The notes under the pieces are model-generated. The model had not been told where the DNA came from. It was given only the letters and a program-made list of their open reading frames with translations, and ran no database searches. This document shows, piece by piece, positions 26,281 through 35,727 of a stretch of DNA of 64,000 nt; position 1 is the first letter of the stretch; each line of letters begins with the position of its first letter. A program made the position numbers and the translations under genes. Source of the DNA: Halodesulfovibrio aestuarii (lineage in GTDB: Bacteria > Desulfobacterota > Desulfovibrionia > Desulfovibrionales > Desulfovibrionaceae); NCBI RefSeq assembly GCF_050571805.1, contig NZ_CP192219.1. One strand, given 5' to 3'.

Positions 26281-26672
26281 ATCTTCTCCTCATATAAGTA
26301 AACCCATATGTATGTAATCACTTTATATAAAGTCTCGCGCAAAGAAAACATTGTTTTTGCGGACTCTAAAGAGGTTATACACTCTTTTACAATAAACTTC
26401 ATGTCCAAAGTGTAGCAAACCTGTGCGAAACAAGTTTGACCACGTCTACTAACTGATTTTGCTAAACCGACGGACATGCATAAATCGCCTATCACTTGTG
26501 CAGACTAAGTTTGTTTTTGTTGGCTATTGCATAATATTTTTCTGCACATAATTGACTGTTCAGATACAACTCAGTAAGGAGTGTGTCCATATTTACGTGA
26601 AATATGAAATTACATGAAATATGAAATTACATGAAATATGACATCTCAGCAGGGATGAACTGGAGTTCTTTT
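26281..26672. other. AT-rich divergent intergenic region between pdxJ and ugd
   Basis: About 390 bases without a gene, AT-rich, between two operons read in opposite directions, so it should hold both promoters. I see the pdxJ ribosome site at its left end and a triple 17-bp direct repeat near ugd. Boxes such as CATAAT (26530-26535) and TTGACT (26552-26557) exist but do not pair at good spacing. An open frame at 26268-26495 on the minus strand has no ribosome site and looks like noise. Confidence 0.6.
26598..26648 (+). repeat. Three tandem 17-bp repeats before ugd
   Basis: TGAAATATGAAATTACA occurs twice without change (26598-26614, 26615-26631), and a third copy follows with changes near its end (26632-26648). 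The array ends 24 bases before the ugd start, in the expected 5' untranslated region, and includes several ATGs. It may be a regulator site or a slippage-prone leader. Confidence 0.85.
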
Positions 26673-28007
26673 ATGAACGTTTGTATTGTTGGTACAGGTT
26701 ATGTCGGTTTGGTAAGCGCAGCATGTTTTGCAGAAATGGGGAATGCAATCACATGTGTTGATGTTAATCCAGACGTTGTTGAAATGCTTTCTGATGGCCG
26801 GGTTCATATTTGGGAACCGGGGTTGGAAGAGCTTGTACAGCGTAACTACGCAGAAAAACGTCTCACATTCACAACAAGCCTGCAGGAAGGTATAGAGAAA
26901 TGCGACGTGGTATTCATTACCGTTGGTACACCTTCCAGCGAAGACGGATCTTGTGACCTTTGCTATGTTGAGCAGGTCGCACGTCAGATCGGTGCGGTAA
27001 TGACTTCCCCGAAAATTATTGTTGATAAATCTACAGTGCCTGTTGGTACTGCTGATTTTGTTACTTCCCTTGTTCAGGAAGAACTTGATAAGCGCGGTGA
27101 ATCAATTGATTTTGCAGTTGTTTCTAACCCTGAGTTCTTGAAAGAAGGCGATGCGGTTAATGACTTTATGAAGCCGGATCGCGTTATTGTCGGTACTGAG
27201 AACGCAAATGCTGCAGCTGTTCTTGGCGAACTGTATGCACCATTTGCCCGTAGTCGTGAAAAGCTGATCGTAATGGGTGTTCGCAGTGCTGAAATGACTA
27301 AATATGCAGCAAACTGCATGCTTGCAACCAAGATTTCTTTCATCAATGAAGTAGCAAATATTTGTGAACGTGTTGGCGCGGATGTTCGTGACGTTCGTAC
27401 CGGCATTGGTTCCGACCATCGCATCGGATATGAGTTTATCTATCCCGGTGTAGGGTATGGTGGTTCTTGTTTCCCTAAAGACGTTAAAGCGCTTATCCAT
27501 ACGGCGCATCAGTACGAGTACACTCCAGAGTTACTCGAAGCTGTGGATAACGTGAACAAGCGTCAGAAAAAACGTATGGCAGAGCGCCTTGTTGAATACT
27601 TTGAACCACAGGGTGGTGTTGAAGGAAAGACATTGGCTCTGTGGGGTATCGCTTTTAAAGCAAATACAGATGATACTCGTGAAGCTGCATCATTATCTAT
27701 TATTGAAGAGCTTACTGCAAAAGGTATGCGTATTCGTGCATTTGACCCTGTTGCAGGCGAAAAAGTGAAGGATCGTTTTGCTGACAACGACCTGGTAGAG
27801 ATCGTTGATGAGCAATATGCTGCGCTTGATGGTGCACAGGCCCTGATGGTTGTTACTGAGTGGCATCAGTTCCGTATACCTGACTTTGACCGTGTGAAGA
27901 AACAGCTCACCGCACCTATTCTGTTTGATGGACGTAACCTTTACAATGCCGCGACAATGGCCGAGAAAGGGTTTGCGTACTTCTGCGTAGGTCGTAAAGC
28001 AGATTAG
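26673..28007 (+). CDS. ugd: UDP-glucose 6-dehydrogenase
   Basis: Oxidises UDP-glucose to UDP-glucuronate with 2 NAD+, feeding surface polysaccharide synthesis. The Rossmann motif GTGYVGLVSAACFAEMG starts at residue 6, the catalytic Cys is in GGSCFPKD (~265), and the C-terminal NAD-side domain has LWGIAFKANTDDTREA (~324). Length is 444. ATG 26673 has GGAG upstream and gives a standard N-terminus; the longer frame from 26631 runs through the 17-bp repeats. It is monocistronic, bounded by hairpins after its stop. Confidence 0.95.
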   Translation: MNVCIVGTGYVGLVSAACFAEMGNAITCVDVNPDVVEMLSDGRVHIWEPGLEELVQRNYAEKRLTFTTSLQEGIEKCDVVFITVGTPSSEDGSCDLCYVEQVARQIGAVMTSPKIIVDKSTVPVGTADFVTSLVQEELDKRGESIDFAVVSNPEFLKEGDAVNDFMKPDRVIVGTENANAAAVLGELYAPFARSREKLIVMGVRSAEMTKYAANCMLATKISFINEVANICERVGADVRDVRTGIGSDHRIGYEFIYPGVGYGGSCFPKDVKALIHTAHQYEYTPELLEAVDNVNKRQKKRMAERLVEYFEPQGGVEGKTLALWGIAFKANTDDTREAASLSIIEELTAKGMRIRAFDPVAGEKVKDRFADNDLVEIVDEQYAALDGAQALMVVTEWHQFRIPDFDRVKKQLTAPILFDGRNLYNAATMAEKGFAYFCVGRKAD

Positions 28008-28056
28008 AGAGCGCGTAGAGAAAGTCTTCTACGCCTGATGGGCATAAAGCCTTAAG

Positions 28057-28105
28057 AAAAGAAAACCCCTGCCGATGAGAAATCAACGGCAGGGGTTTTC
28101 TTTAG
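28057..28105. terminator. Bidirectional terminator between ugd and a small minus-strand gene
   Basis: A 14-bp perfect stem (GAAAACCCCTGCCG with CGGCAGGGGTTTTC). T-rich ends on both strands allow it to end ugd and the converging 75-residue gene. A smaller hairpin (GCGTAGAGA/CTTCTACGC, 28013-28034) lies just upstream. Confidence 0.88.
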
Positions 28106-28113
28106 GGAAAGTC

Positions 28114-28341
28114 TTATAGTTGAGCAGTAGCGGCACAGCGCCTGCAAGATCTCAGTTGAAGTTCCTGTAGAATCAGTTTTTCATATTGCATTGAGTCCTG
28201 ATTTTGTACAGGGGTGCCTTCTTTCAGAAAGCGTTCAAGAAATTGTGTTTCTTCCCAGAAGTCAAGAAGTTCCTCGTCGCCAAGTGATTTTATCTGCATA
28301 GCAAGAGGCGTGTCTTCGGGGAATGGTAAGATGTTCGCCAT
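28114..28341 (-). CDS. Small protein of unknown function (75 aa)
   Basis: ATG 28341 has GAGGAG 10 bases upstream, which is why I prefer it to the longer frame from 28377. The 75 residues are acidic and helical (ANILPFPEDTPLAMQIKSLGDEELLDFWEETQFLERF is split here by Pro near the start). The C-terminus holds a CRRC pair followed by AATAQL. No signal peptide or membrane span. It lies opposite ugd and divergent from cheW. No known family is evident. Confidence 0.65.
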   Translation of the reverse strand: MANILPFPEDTPLAMQIKSLGDEELLDFWEETQFLERFLKEGTPVQNQDSMQYEKLILQELQLRSCRRCAATAQL

Positions 28342-28544
28342 CAATTTGGTACTCCTCGCGGATAGCGTTGTACTCAATTGCTTTTGAGCGAAGTTATATT
28401 ATCTAACACTCTCTTTTTTTACAACCGCTTTTATGAACAGTGGTATCACACTGTAGTTGCTTTGGATTGTGAGAACAGGTATATGTCGTTTCACTTAATT
28501 TTTTCCCGTACTACGCTGCTCGGGAAAGCAAGGAGTTGTTCTGT

Positions 28545-29021
28545 ATGAATGAGCCTCAGAAGAAGCAGGATGACGAGCTGATGCAACTTGTCACCTTTAG
28601 TATAGGTGAAGAGGAATTTGGTGTTGATATCCTTAAGGTACAGGAAATTATCCGTACTATGGAAATCACTAAAGTGCCTAAAGCTCCGGATTTTGTTGAG
28701 GGGGTAATTAACCTTCGAGGGAAAGTGATTCCTATCATTGACCTGAGAAGGCGTTTCGGGCTTAGCTCCAAAGAGCATGACAAACATACCCGAATCATTG
28801 TAATCGAAATCAACAACATGATTGTCGGGTTTGTCGTCGATTCCGTGTCAGAAGTTCTGCGTATTCCAGCAGGCACGGTTGAACCGCCTCCGGCTGTTGT
28901 TGCAGGTATGGAATCTGAGTACATTAGTGGTGTTGGTAAGCTTCAGGATCGTCTGCTTATTTTGCTTGATCTTGATCGTCTGCTTTCTAATGATGATCTT
29001 GAGGTGCTCGGACAGATTTAG
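28545..29021 (+). CDS. cheW: Chemotaxis coupling protein CheW
   Basis: Links chemoreceptors to the CheA kinase. The 158 residues are a single CheW domain: QLVTFSIGEEEFGVDI (~14-29), GVINLRGKVIPIIDLR (~56-71), VGFVVDSVSEVLRI (~96-109) and LQDRLLILLDLDRLL (~130-144). The ATG has AAGGAG upstream. It is alone here, with no cheA or receptor beside it; cheZ lies about 31 kb away in the same window. It ends in a strong terminator before mfd. Confidence 0.95.
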   Translation: MNEPQKKQDDELMQLVTFSIGEEEFGVDILKVQEIIRTMEITKVPKAPDFVEGVINLRGKVIPIIDLRRRFGLSSKEHDKHTRIIVIEINNMIVGFVVDSVSEVLRIPAGTVEPPPAVVAGMESEYISGVGKLQDRLLILLDLDRLLSNDDLEVLGQI

Positions 29022-29064
29022 TTTTTCCTCGAGGATGTCATCGAAGATGTTTAACTTCTCTTGA

Positions 29065-29110
29065 AAAGCAAAAGCCGCCTGCCTTCCTAAAAGGGCCGGC
29101 GGCTTTTTCA
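29065..29110 (+). terminator. Terminator after cheW
   Basis: AAAAGCCGCC(TG)CC...GGCCGGCGGCTTTTT hairpin with A-rich 5' side and T-rich 3' side. It separates cheW from mfd. Confidence 0.88.
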
Positions 29111-29144
29111 GTTTATATATTCAATAATCCGGGAGCAGGGACGA

Positions 29145-32100
29145 GTGCTGTTTTCTGAAATAGTCAGAAAAATTCAGAATGAGAAGAATGCCGTTGTTCA
29201 TGTTGCGCGCAGCGGGCCTGCAAGTCAGGCGCGATTAGCCCGTACATTACGTGACAGAGGCGAAAATGTGGTAGTGATCGCGCGTGATGCCAAAGAATTT
29301 GCAGAACTGAATGGACTGCTTCGGCTGTTCACTCCTGATTGCTCTCGAGGGGCTGCCTCATTAGCTACACCTCAATGGGACGATGAATGGATTACCATTC
29401 CACAGCATCCAGCAGGTACGTATGGTAAATCACGTTGGGCAACAAGAATGGCAAGCTTGTATGGGCTGGGCTTGAAGCGTGCTGCTCAGGGTGTATTGCT
29501 TTCTATCGATAACTTTTTGCCTGCACTGCCTCCTGAAGATATTTTTACCCATAATGAGTTATTACTTACAATCGGTGACGAAACAGGTCCGGATCTTATT
29601 ATCGAGCAGGCTGTAGAATGGGGGTACACTCGCGTTCCTCTTGTAACGCAGCCGGGTGAAATCGCTCTGCGTGGTGATATTCTGGATATTTTTTGTCCCG
29701 GTTTTACACTTCCAATCCGAATGGAATTTTTTGGCGATCTTCTTGAAGAAATTCGCCTTTTTGAACCAACCTCACAGCGTTCCCGGGGTAATATTCAAGA
29801 ACTCGTGTTGCTTCCTGCTGCCCCCGTTGTGTTGAATGACTCCAATATTGCGCAGGCTTCCGTTTGGTGGAAACAGTTAGAGGCAGAGGGCACGTTAGCT
29901 CATGGCCAGTCTTCCGCATTGCAACACGCAGCAGCAAATGGAGATTATACATTCCTTCCGGGGTGTTTCTATAAAAAATCAAGTTTCTTGGAGAGTTGGC
30001 TTCCGAAGGACGCTGTCTATGTTCTGCCGTCAGAAGGTGGGATGAATGAAGCGCTGGAAGTTTCTGAACGTTCATGGGAAGCATTTCTTGACGCGCAGGC
30101 TGAAGAATATGGAGTGCGCCAGCCCGTAAGTTGCGTGCTTCGTTCTACGGGCACTGCCGATGCTGTCTGGCAGCAAGTCCGGAGAATCCATTTTGAAGAA
30201 TTAAAAATGGGTGTGGAATTACAAGGCGCTTCATTGCAGGAACGTAGCTATGGAGCCTTTCAGGATATTTTTCAGCGGCCGGAGGATGCGGAACGGCCAT
30301 GGCATGCTCTTGTTAGTCATTTACGTGAATGGATGAAAGAGAAGCGTCAGGTTGTACTTAGTTTTGCTACAGATCGTAGTCGAACAAAATTTTTAACACT
30401 CGCAGAGCAAGACGGCTTGATGCCGCATATGTGCTACTCCCCGAGAGAACGGGGATTGTTTGCGCTGGTGTCCTCTTTCCGGCGCGGGATAGATCTTGAA
30501 TGGGATAATATCCTGCTGCTCGGTGAAGATGTATTACAGCCTAAAGTTGAGCGGCAGGTGCGTACCCGTTCCGGTGCATTTTCTGGGCTAAAGGATTACG
30601 ACGATCTAAAAGTAGGCGCGCATCTTGTTCATAGAGATTATGGTATCGCTACATTCGGCGGCCTTCATCGTCTTGATCTGGGTGATGTCTCAAACGACTT
30701 TTTACTGCTGCAGTATGCAGGTGAAGATAAGCTATATCTTCCTGTAGACAGATTGTCTTTGATCCAGCTCTTTAAAGGGCCGGATGGTGCTGCGCCTGTT
30801 TTGGATAAGCTTGGCGGAGCCGCATGGCAGGCAAGTAAGTCCAAGGCACGGAAAGCTATTGAAAAAATTGCCCATGACATCATGGAGATGTATGCATGGC
30901 GCAGACTTGCTAAGGGCTTCACATATGGGCCGGTGAATGAACTGTATCGTGAATTTGAAGCCTCATTTGGCTTTGAGGAGACTCCGGATCAGGCAAAAGC
31001 CATTCAGGATGTGCTGGATGATATGCAAAAGCCGGAGCCAATGGACAGGCTTGTTTGTGGTGACGTTGGTTTTGGCAAAACTGAAGTTGCAATTCGCGCA
31101 GCTTTCCGTGCAGCCTGTGAAGGTAAGCAGGTTGCGTTGCTTTGTCCGACGACTGTTCTTGCTGAGCAGCATTATCAGACATTCAAAAGTCGCCTTTCAC
31201 GATTCCCTGTACACATTGGCCTGTTAAGTCGTTTTGTAACCCGCACTCGCCAAAAAGACGTACTTTCTGCTGCAGCACGCGGGCAAATTGATATTTTGAT
31301 CGGTACACACCGTTTGTTGTCAGACGATGTAGATTTACCGAACTTGAGTCTTCTTATTTTGGATGAAGAACAACGTTTTGGTGTTCGTCATAAAGAAAAG
31401 TTGAAGAAACTGAAGCGTAATGTTGACGTACTAACGTTGACTGCGACACCGATTCCACGAACACTTCAGTTATCCATGTCTGGAGTGCGCGAGCTTTCTG
31501 TTATTGAAACGGCACCTGTTGGTCGTAAACCTGTGCAGACAGCCCTTATAGAGCGTGAAGCGCAGGAACTGAAAGGTGTGCTTGAGCGCGAACTTGCCCG
31601 TGAAGGTCAGGTGTTCTGGGTATATAACCGTGTTGAAGGGCTGGAACGTGTTGCAGAGTATGTGCGGGAGTTGGTTCCTCATGCCCGGATAGGGATGGCA
31701 CACGGCAGAATGTCCGAGAAAAATCTGGAAGAGACCATGCATCAGTTCTGGCATGGTGAGCTTGATGTTCTTGTTTGTACCTCGATTGTTGAGTCAGGTC
31801 TTGATTTTCCTCGAGCAAATACACTTATCGTCGATCAGGCCCAGATGTTCGGGCTAGGGCAGCTTTATCAGCTACGTGGTCGTGTTGGGCGTTCTGACAG
31901 ACAAGCATATGCGGTTTTTGTTGTTAACAATCTGGACAAACTGCCAGCTCCGGCTCGCAAACGATTACGCATTATTCTGGAATTGGATTACCTTGGTGCC
32001 GGATTTAGGGTTGCCATGGAAGACTTGCGTCTGCGTGGTGCCGGCAACATCTTAGGCGAAGCACAATCCGGACAGATGGCGCGAGTTGGTCTTGATATGT

Positions 32101-32606
32101 ATCTTGAAATGCTTGAGGCGGAAGTAAAACGCCTAAAGGGTGAAAAAGAAAATGTTGTAGTTGAAACGGAGATCAACCTCGGCATCAATGCACATATCCC
32201 TGAATCGTATATTCCAGATGGTAAAGAACGTCTGAAGTTCTACAAAGCTCTTTCGTCCGCAACAGATTCCGGTCATATGCAGGATGTCGAACTTGAAATA
32301 CGTGATCGCTTTGGGGCGTTGCCGCCAGAGCTTATAAGCTTCCTCGGTGTACTTGAGTTCAAACGCTTTCTTATGGAGATTCAGGTACAGAGGGCAGATA
32401 TTTTACGAGATAAAGTGCGTCTTACATGGGCAGAGAATGCGGACGCTGTTTCGCCTGCGCTGCTTGTAGGCTGGGTAAATGATAATACAGACAGAGCAAA
32501 GTTGGCTCCTCCCGCAACGCTTGAACTGCGCTTGAAAGGAACTGATGATTTGCGTACACGTCTTGCTAAGCTTAAAAAAGAACTTGAACCGCTTGTAACT
32601 GCATAA
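29145..32606 (+). CDS. mfd: Transcription-repair coupling factor Mfd
   Basis: ATP-driven translocase that removes RNA polymerase stalled at DNA lesions and recruits UvrA. The 1153 residues contain the UvrB-like N-terminal domains (PGEIALRGDILDIF ~165), the RNA polymerase-interacting domain (HLVHRDYGIATFGGL ~495-509), helicase motifs GDVGFGKTEVA (~640), DEEQRFG (~740), TATPIPRTL (~765), and the relay motif RGRVGRSDRQAY. The C-terminal TRCF domain is complete. The GTG start follows GGGAGCAGGG. It begins an apparent operon with two SurA-like genes downstream. Confidence 0.96.
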   Translation: MLFSEIVRKIQNEKNAVVHVARSGPASQARLARTLRDRGENVVVIARDAKEFAELNGLLRLFTPDCSRGAASLATPQWDDEWITIPQHPAGTYGKSRWATRMASLYGLGLKRAAQGVLLSIDNFLPALPPEDIFTHNELLLTIGDETGPDLIIEQAVEWGYTRVPLVTQPGEIALRGDILDIFCPGFTLPIRMEFFGDLLEEIRLFEPTSQRSRGNIQELVLLPAAPVVLNDSNIAQASVWWKQLEAEGTLAHGQSSALQHAAANGDYTFLPGCFYKKSSFLESWLPKDAVYVLPSEGGMNEALEVSERSWEAFLDAQAEEYGVRQPVSCVLRSTGTADAVWQQVRRIHFEELKMGVELQGASLQERSYGAFQDIFQRPEDAERPWHALVSHLREWMKEKRQVVLSFATDRSRTKFLTLAEQDGLMPHMCYSPRERGLFALVSSFRRGIDLEWDNILLLGEDVLQPKVERQVRTRSGAFSGLKDYDDLKVGAHLVHRDYGIATFGGLHRLDLGDVSNDFLLLQYAGEDKLYLPVDRLSLIQLFKGPDGAAPVLDKLGGAAWQASKSKARKAIEKIAHDIMEMYAWRRLAKGFTYGPVNELYREFEASFGFEETPDQAKAIQDVLDDMQKPEPMDRLVCGDVGFGKTEVAIRAAFRAACEGKQVALLCPTTVLAEQHYQTFKSRLSRFPVHIGLLSRFVTRTRQKDVLSAAARGQIDILIGTHRLLSDDVDLPNLSLLILDEEQRFGVRHKEKLKKLKRNVDVLTLTATPIPRTLQLSMSGVRELSVIETAPVGRKPVQTALIEREAQELKGVLERELAREGQVFWVYNRVEGLERVAEYVRELVPHARIGMAHGRMSEKNLEETMHQFWHGELDVLVCTSIVESGLDFPRANTLIVDQAQMFGLGQLYQLRGRVGRSDRQAYAVFVVNNLDKLPAPARKRLRIILELDYLGAGFRVAMEDLRLRGAGNILGEAQSGQMARVGLDMYLEMLEAEVKRLKGEKENVVVETEINLGINAHIPESYIPDGKERLKFYKALSSATDSGHMQDVELEIRDRFGALPPELISFLGVLEFKRFLMEIQVQRADILRDKVRLTWAENADAVSPALLVGWVNDNTDRAKLAPPATLELRLKGTDDLRTRLAKLKKELEPLVTA

Positions 32607-32615
32607 AGGTAACGA

Positions 32616-33641
32616 ATGCGTCGAATCATACTATTACTGATTCTTCTACTGGTTGTTGGCTGTACGCAACATCCAGAAGAGAGAGGGGTTGTGGCACGGG
32701 TCAATGGTAAGCCCATCTACTTGAAAGAGTTGGAAGCCCGCTATGATCTGAATAATCTTGGATGGGTCTCCGGAGTAGTCCCTTCTGTTGAAGCCATGAG
32801 CACAGAGTACGGGAATGTTCTTTCGGAGCTTATCATTTATAAGCTTGTGGGCTTTGCATTGGAAAACGAAGGTCTGCATGTTTCTTCAGAAGATGTGCAA
32901 AAAGAAGAAGCTGCTATCAGGGCAGATTATCCTGACGATCTTTTTGAGCGCACCTTAACAGAAGAATACATTGATATAGCTGTCTGGCGATTGTTTTTGA
33001 AACGCCATCTAGAAATGAAATTGTTTTTTAATGAAGTGTTGCGCCCGAAAGTTTCCCTGACCTATCAGGAAGCCGAAAAGTACTATAAAGAGAATTTGTC
33101 TGAATTTTATATTCCGGAACGGGTGCATGTATTGCTTGTGCGCGGTAATGACAGAACAAGCGTACAACGATCTGCTCTTTTATTAGAAAAAGCTGAAGAT
33201 TGGAAAACTGTTGCTGAATCGCTGTCGTCAGAAATTACAGTACGTGAACTAAAGCTTAAGAAGGACCGTTTGCCGGTTCAGTGGGCTTCTACGTTGCAGC
33301 GTATGACTCCAAAAAGCAGCAGTAATGTCTCCACCACGGCATATGGTTTTGAACAGCTTGTTTTGCTTGCTGTTATTCCAGAGAAGCTTCTTGGACCGTC
33401 TCAGGCATATTCTGTTATAGAGCGTGTGTTGATAGATAAGAAAATGAATGAGGCATTTGTTGAATGGTTAGAAAAACAGGTTGCCTCTGCTAAAATTGAA
33501 GTGACTCCGCTTCTTTCAAAAAAATTAAGCGGAAAAGTGCATCAGGATGTTTCGTCTAACCCGTCACAGGCGCAGGAAGAGCTGCAGGAAGAACCTGACA
33601 GGGAACCTGAGTCGGAAGTTGGCAAAAGTTCTGATCCATAA
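32616..33641 (+). CDS. SurA-like chaperone lipoprotein
   Basis: Predicted lipoprotein: hydrophobic signal ending in LLVVGC with the acceptor Cys at residue 16. The N-terminal half has the SurA/PrsA chaperone pattern (VVARVNGKPIYLKELEARYD...SELIIYKLVGFALENEGL), and the central part (~165-270) could be a degenerate parvulin domain. The C-terminal ~40 residues are polar, Glu/Pro-rich (QAQEELQEEPDREPESEV). It likely helps outer-membrane protein folding in the periplasm. It lies 9 bases after mfd and 177 bases before a second SurA-like gene. Confidence 0.78.
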   Translation: MRRIILLLILLLVVGCTQHPEERGVVARVNGKPIYLKELEARYDLNNLGWVSGVVPSVEAMSTEYGNVLSELIIYKLVGFALENEGLHVSSEDVQKEEAAIRADYPDDLFERTLTEEYIDIAVWRLFLKRHLEMKLFFNEVLRPKVSLTYQEAEKYYKENLSEFYIPERVHVLLVRGNDRTSVQRSALLLEKAEDWKTVAESLSSEITVRELKLKKDRLPVQWASTLQRMTPKSSSNVSTTAYGFEQLVLLAVIPEKLLGPSQAYSVIERVLIDKKMNEAFVEWLEKQVASAKIEVTPLLSKKLSGKVHQDVSSNPSQAQEELQEEPDREPESEVGKSSDP

Positions 33642-33818
33642 ACTTGAAATAAAATAAGAAATTATTTTACATGGTTTTGTTGTGAATTAGTCGATCTGTA
33701 TTATTCTCATTATTGCATAATTGCTTAAAAGGTAATACAGACCCAAGAAGTAAGAACTCGCGCACCACGAGGGGAGCTGTGTTGTGCAGATGTTTATCAC
33801 CTATATTGGGAGAAAAGT

Positions 33819-34751
33819 ATGGCCTCCAGATTTTTAATTGCGCTGGCAGCTGTTGTTATGTTTGCTGCACCTGTTCATGCTGAGCAGTTGGTTAATAAAA
33901 TTGCCGCGGTTGTGAACGGTGAAATTGTAACGCTATATGATTTGAAACAACTGGCAATTCCGGAATTGAGAAAAGCCGGAGTGCTTGGTCCCAAATACGC
34001 TGACAGCCCAAAAGTAAAATCTATTCTGAACACTGTTCTTGAGAACGTAGTGACAGAAAAACTTTTTTTACAGGATGCAGAGCGTCGCGGTATTTCCGTT
34101 GATGAGGCCGAAATTGAAAACGAGTTGCGCAAAATGGCGCAACAGCGTGGTTTGACTCTCGAGAAGGCAAAAGAACAGATTGTAAGCGAAGGTCTTACTG
34201 TCGAATCCGTGAAAGAGCGAGTGAAGACGTCTATTATTCGTCAGCGTCTTCTTGGGCTGATGGTTGGACGTAAAGTCGTTATCACCAAAGAAGAGGTTCA
34301 GCGTTTCTATGAAGAGCATAAAGCTGAATTTACAGCAGATGAAAAAGTCGAACTAAGTTTGCTTGTTTTTGCACCGACAGTAGATGCACTGAATGTTCAT
34401 GATGAACTTTCTGCTGGTAAGATTTCATTTGAAGAAGCAGTTCAGAAATATTCTGTTGGACCAGGTAAAGAACAGGGTGGTTACCTTGGTGAACTTGGTG
34501 TTAAAGATGTATCACCGCAGATGATGGCGGCTGTTGACGGAATGAAAGATGGTTCTGTTTCTGATGTATTATCTCTTGGGTCTTCAAAAGCACTTATCAA
34601 ATTGCATAGTAAGACCAAAGGTTCACTGCGTCCGTTTGAAGATGTGGCGCAGGCAATTGAAGCTAAGCTGAGGGCGCCTCGTCTGGAAGCAAGCTTTAAA
34701 GAATACGCTGAAAAACTGCGTAACAATGCCGTCGTAGACGTTCGGCTGTAA
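33819..34751 (+). CDS. Periplasmic SurA-type peptidyl-prolyl isomerase
   Basis: Exported chaperone for outer-membrane proteins. Signal peptide ends in APVHA near residue 21. The SurA N-terminal domain (NKIAAVVNGEIVTLYDLKQLAIPEL..., ~25-165) is followed by one parvulin-type isomerase domain (~175-270: VELSLLVFAP, KYSVGPGKEQGGYLGELGV). At 310 residues it is shorter than E. coli SurA, which has two parvulin domains. AGGAGA-like GGGAGAAAAG precedes the ATG. It is followed within 12 bases by the RodZ-like gene. Confidence 0.88.
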   Translation: MASRFLIALAAVVMFAAPVHAEQLVNKIAAVVNGEIVTLYDLKQLAIPELRKAGVLGPKYADSPKVKSILNTVLENVVTEKLFLQDAERRGISVDEAEIENELRKMAQQRGLTLEKAKEQIVSEGLTVESVKERVKTSIIRQRLLGLMVGRKVVITKEEVQRFYEEHKAEFTADEKVELSLLVFAPTVDALNVHDELSAGKISFEEAVQKYSVGPGKEQGGYLGELGVKDVSPQMMAAVDGMKDGSVSDVLSLGSSKALIKLHSKTKGSLRPFEDVAQAIEAKLRAPRLEASFKEYAEKLRNNAVVDVRL

Positions 34752-34763
34752 GTGGAGGTACAG

Positions 34764-35723
34764 ATGTCTGAAATGCTGGAGCTCGGAACCTTGTTGCGTG
34801 AGGAACGTGAACGAAAAGGCTTATCACTCGAAGAACTTTCTGAACGCATAAAATTGGCACCGCGCACACTTGCATTTATAGAATCAGGTACTAAATCAGA
34901 ATTGCCTCATGCAGTGTATGTGAAAGGCTTTGTTAAAAGTTATGCAATGGTTTTAGGGCTGGATCCTGAAGAACTTGGTGCAATGGTAGACATTGCATAT
35001 AAAGAAGAACTTGAGGAAGAGGTTGCTGAGCCTATAGTTGCCCGCAGAGCAAAAAGAGGTTGCCCCGTTAAGCTTATCGCCATTGTGGTGCTTATTGCCG
35101 GTCTCGCTGCGGCGGGCTACTTCTATATGCAGTCTGGTACTGCGACTCTCGGTAATGAAGAAGCAACTGTTGAAGTTCCTGTCCAGCCTCCTGTCCAGCA
35201 GGAGGAACCGGCAAAACAGGGTACTGAGCAGGAGAATGCTCCTGAGATTGTTTCTGTTGAACCTGTAGTAGCCGCCCCTTCCGCGCAAGTGAAAGATGCT
35301 GCATCGGAAGTTACAACTGAAACACCTAAGGTGGCAGCAGTAGAACCGGAACCAGTGGCTAGTAACAAAGAATCAACTCCTGCTGTTGAAGCAGTGGAGA
35401 TTGTGGCCCCTTCTGATGTTGTTGCACAAGAGACAGAAAAAAAAGATGTAGCAACCAAACAGACGAAGGAAAAAGCTGAAGTTGCAATGCGTTCTTTGCA
35501 TATTCAAGCCATTGCGGATTGCTGGGTTGAAGCAACCGGTGATGACTTTACACGCAAAGAATTTTTACTTCGTAATGGACAAGGGTATACACTTACTTTT
35601 CCCCAAAATTTGTCTTTACGTTTAGGCAACTCCGGCGGAATTTCACTAACACTCGATGGCGCTCCATATTCTTTTAACGGTGCGGACGGTAAGGTACGTA
35701 CTGTATATATTGCCGCCCAATAG
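34764..35723 (+). CDS. RodZ-like helix-turn-helix membrane protein
   Basis: Cytoskeletal protein family that links MreB to cell-wall synthesis. The N-terminus is a Cro-like helix-turn-helix (LGTLLREERERKGLSLEELSERI..., ~6-75). One membrane span follows near residues 104-125 (LIAIVVLIAGLAAAGYFYM), then a Pro/Glu/Val-rich linker of about 120 residues, and a C-terminal beta domain (ADCWVEATGDDFTRKEFLLRNGQ..., ~250-319) of the DUF4115 type. ATG 34764 has GGAGG upstream. The overall plan is RodZ; sequence identity cannot be judged by eye. Confidence 0.82.
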   Translation: MSEMLELGTLLREERERKGLSLEELSERIKLAPRTLAFIESGTKSELPHAVYVKGFVKSYAMVLGLDPEELGAMVDIAYKEELEEEVAEPIVARRAKRGCPVKLIAIVVLIAGLAAAGYFYMQSGTATLGNEEATVEVPVQPPVQQEEPAKQGTEQENAPEIVSVEPVVAAPSAQVKDAASEVTTETPKVAAVEPEPVASNKESTPAVEAVEIVAPSDVVAQETEKKDVATKQTKEKAEVAMRSLHIQAIADCWVEATGDDFTRKEFLLRNGQGYTLTFPQNLSLRLGNSGGISLTLDGAPYSFNGADGKVRTVYIAAQ

Positions 35724-35727
35724 TTTA

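Noticed and set aside
26268..26495. Minus-strand 75-codon open frame before pdxJ
   Set aside because: No ribosome site, odd composition, overlaps pdxJ; looks like noise in AT-rich sequence.
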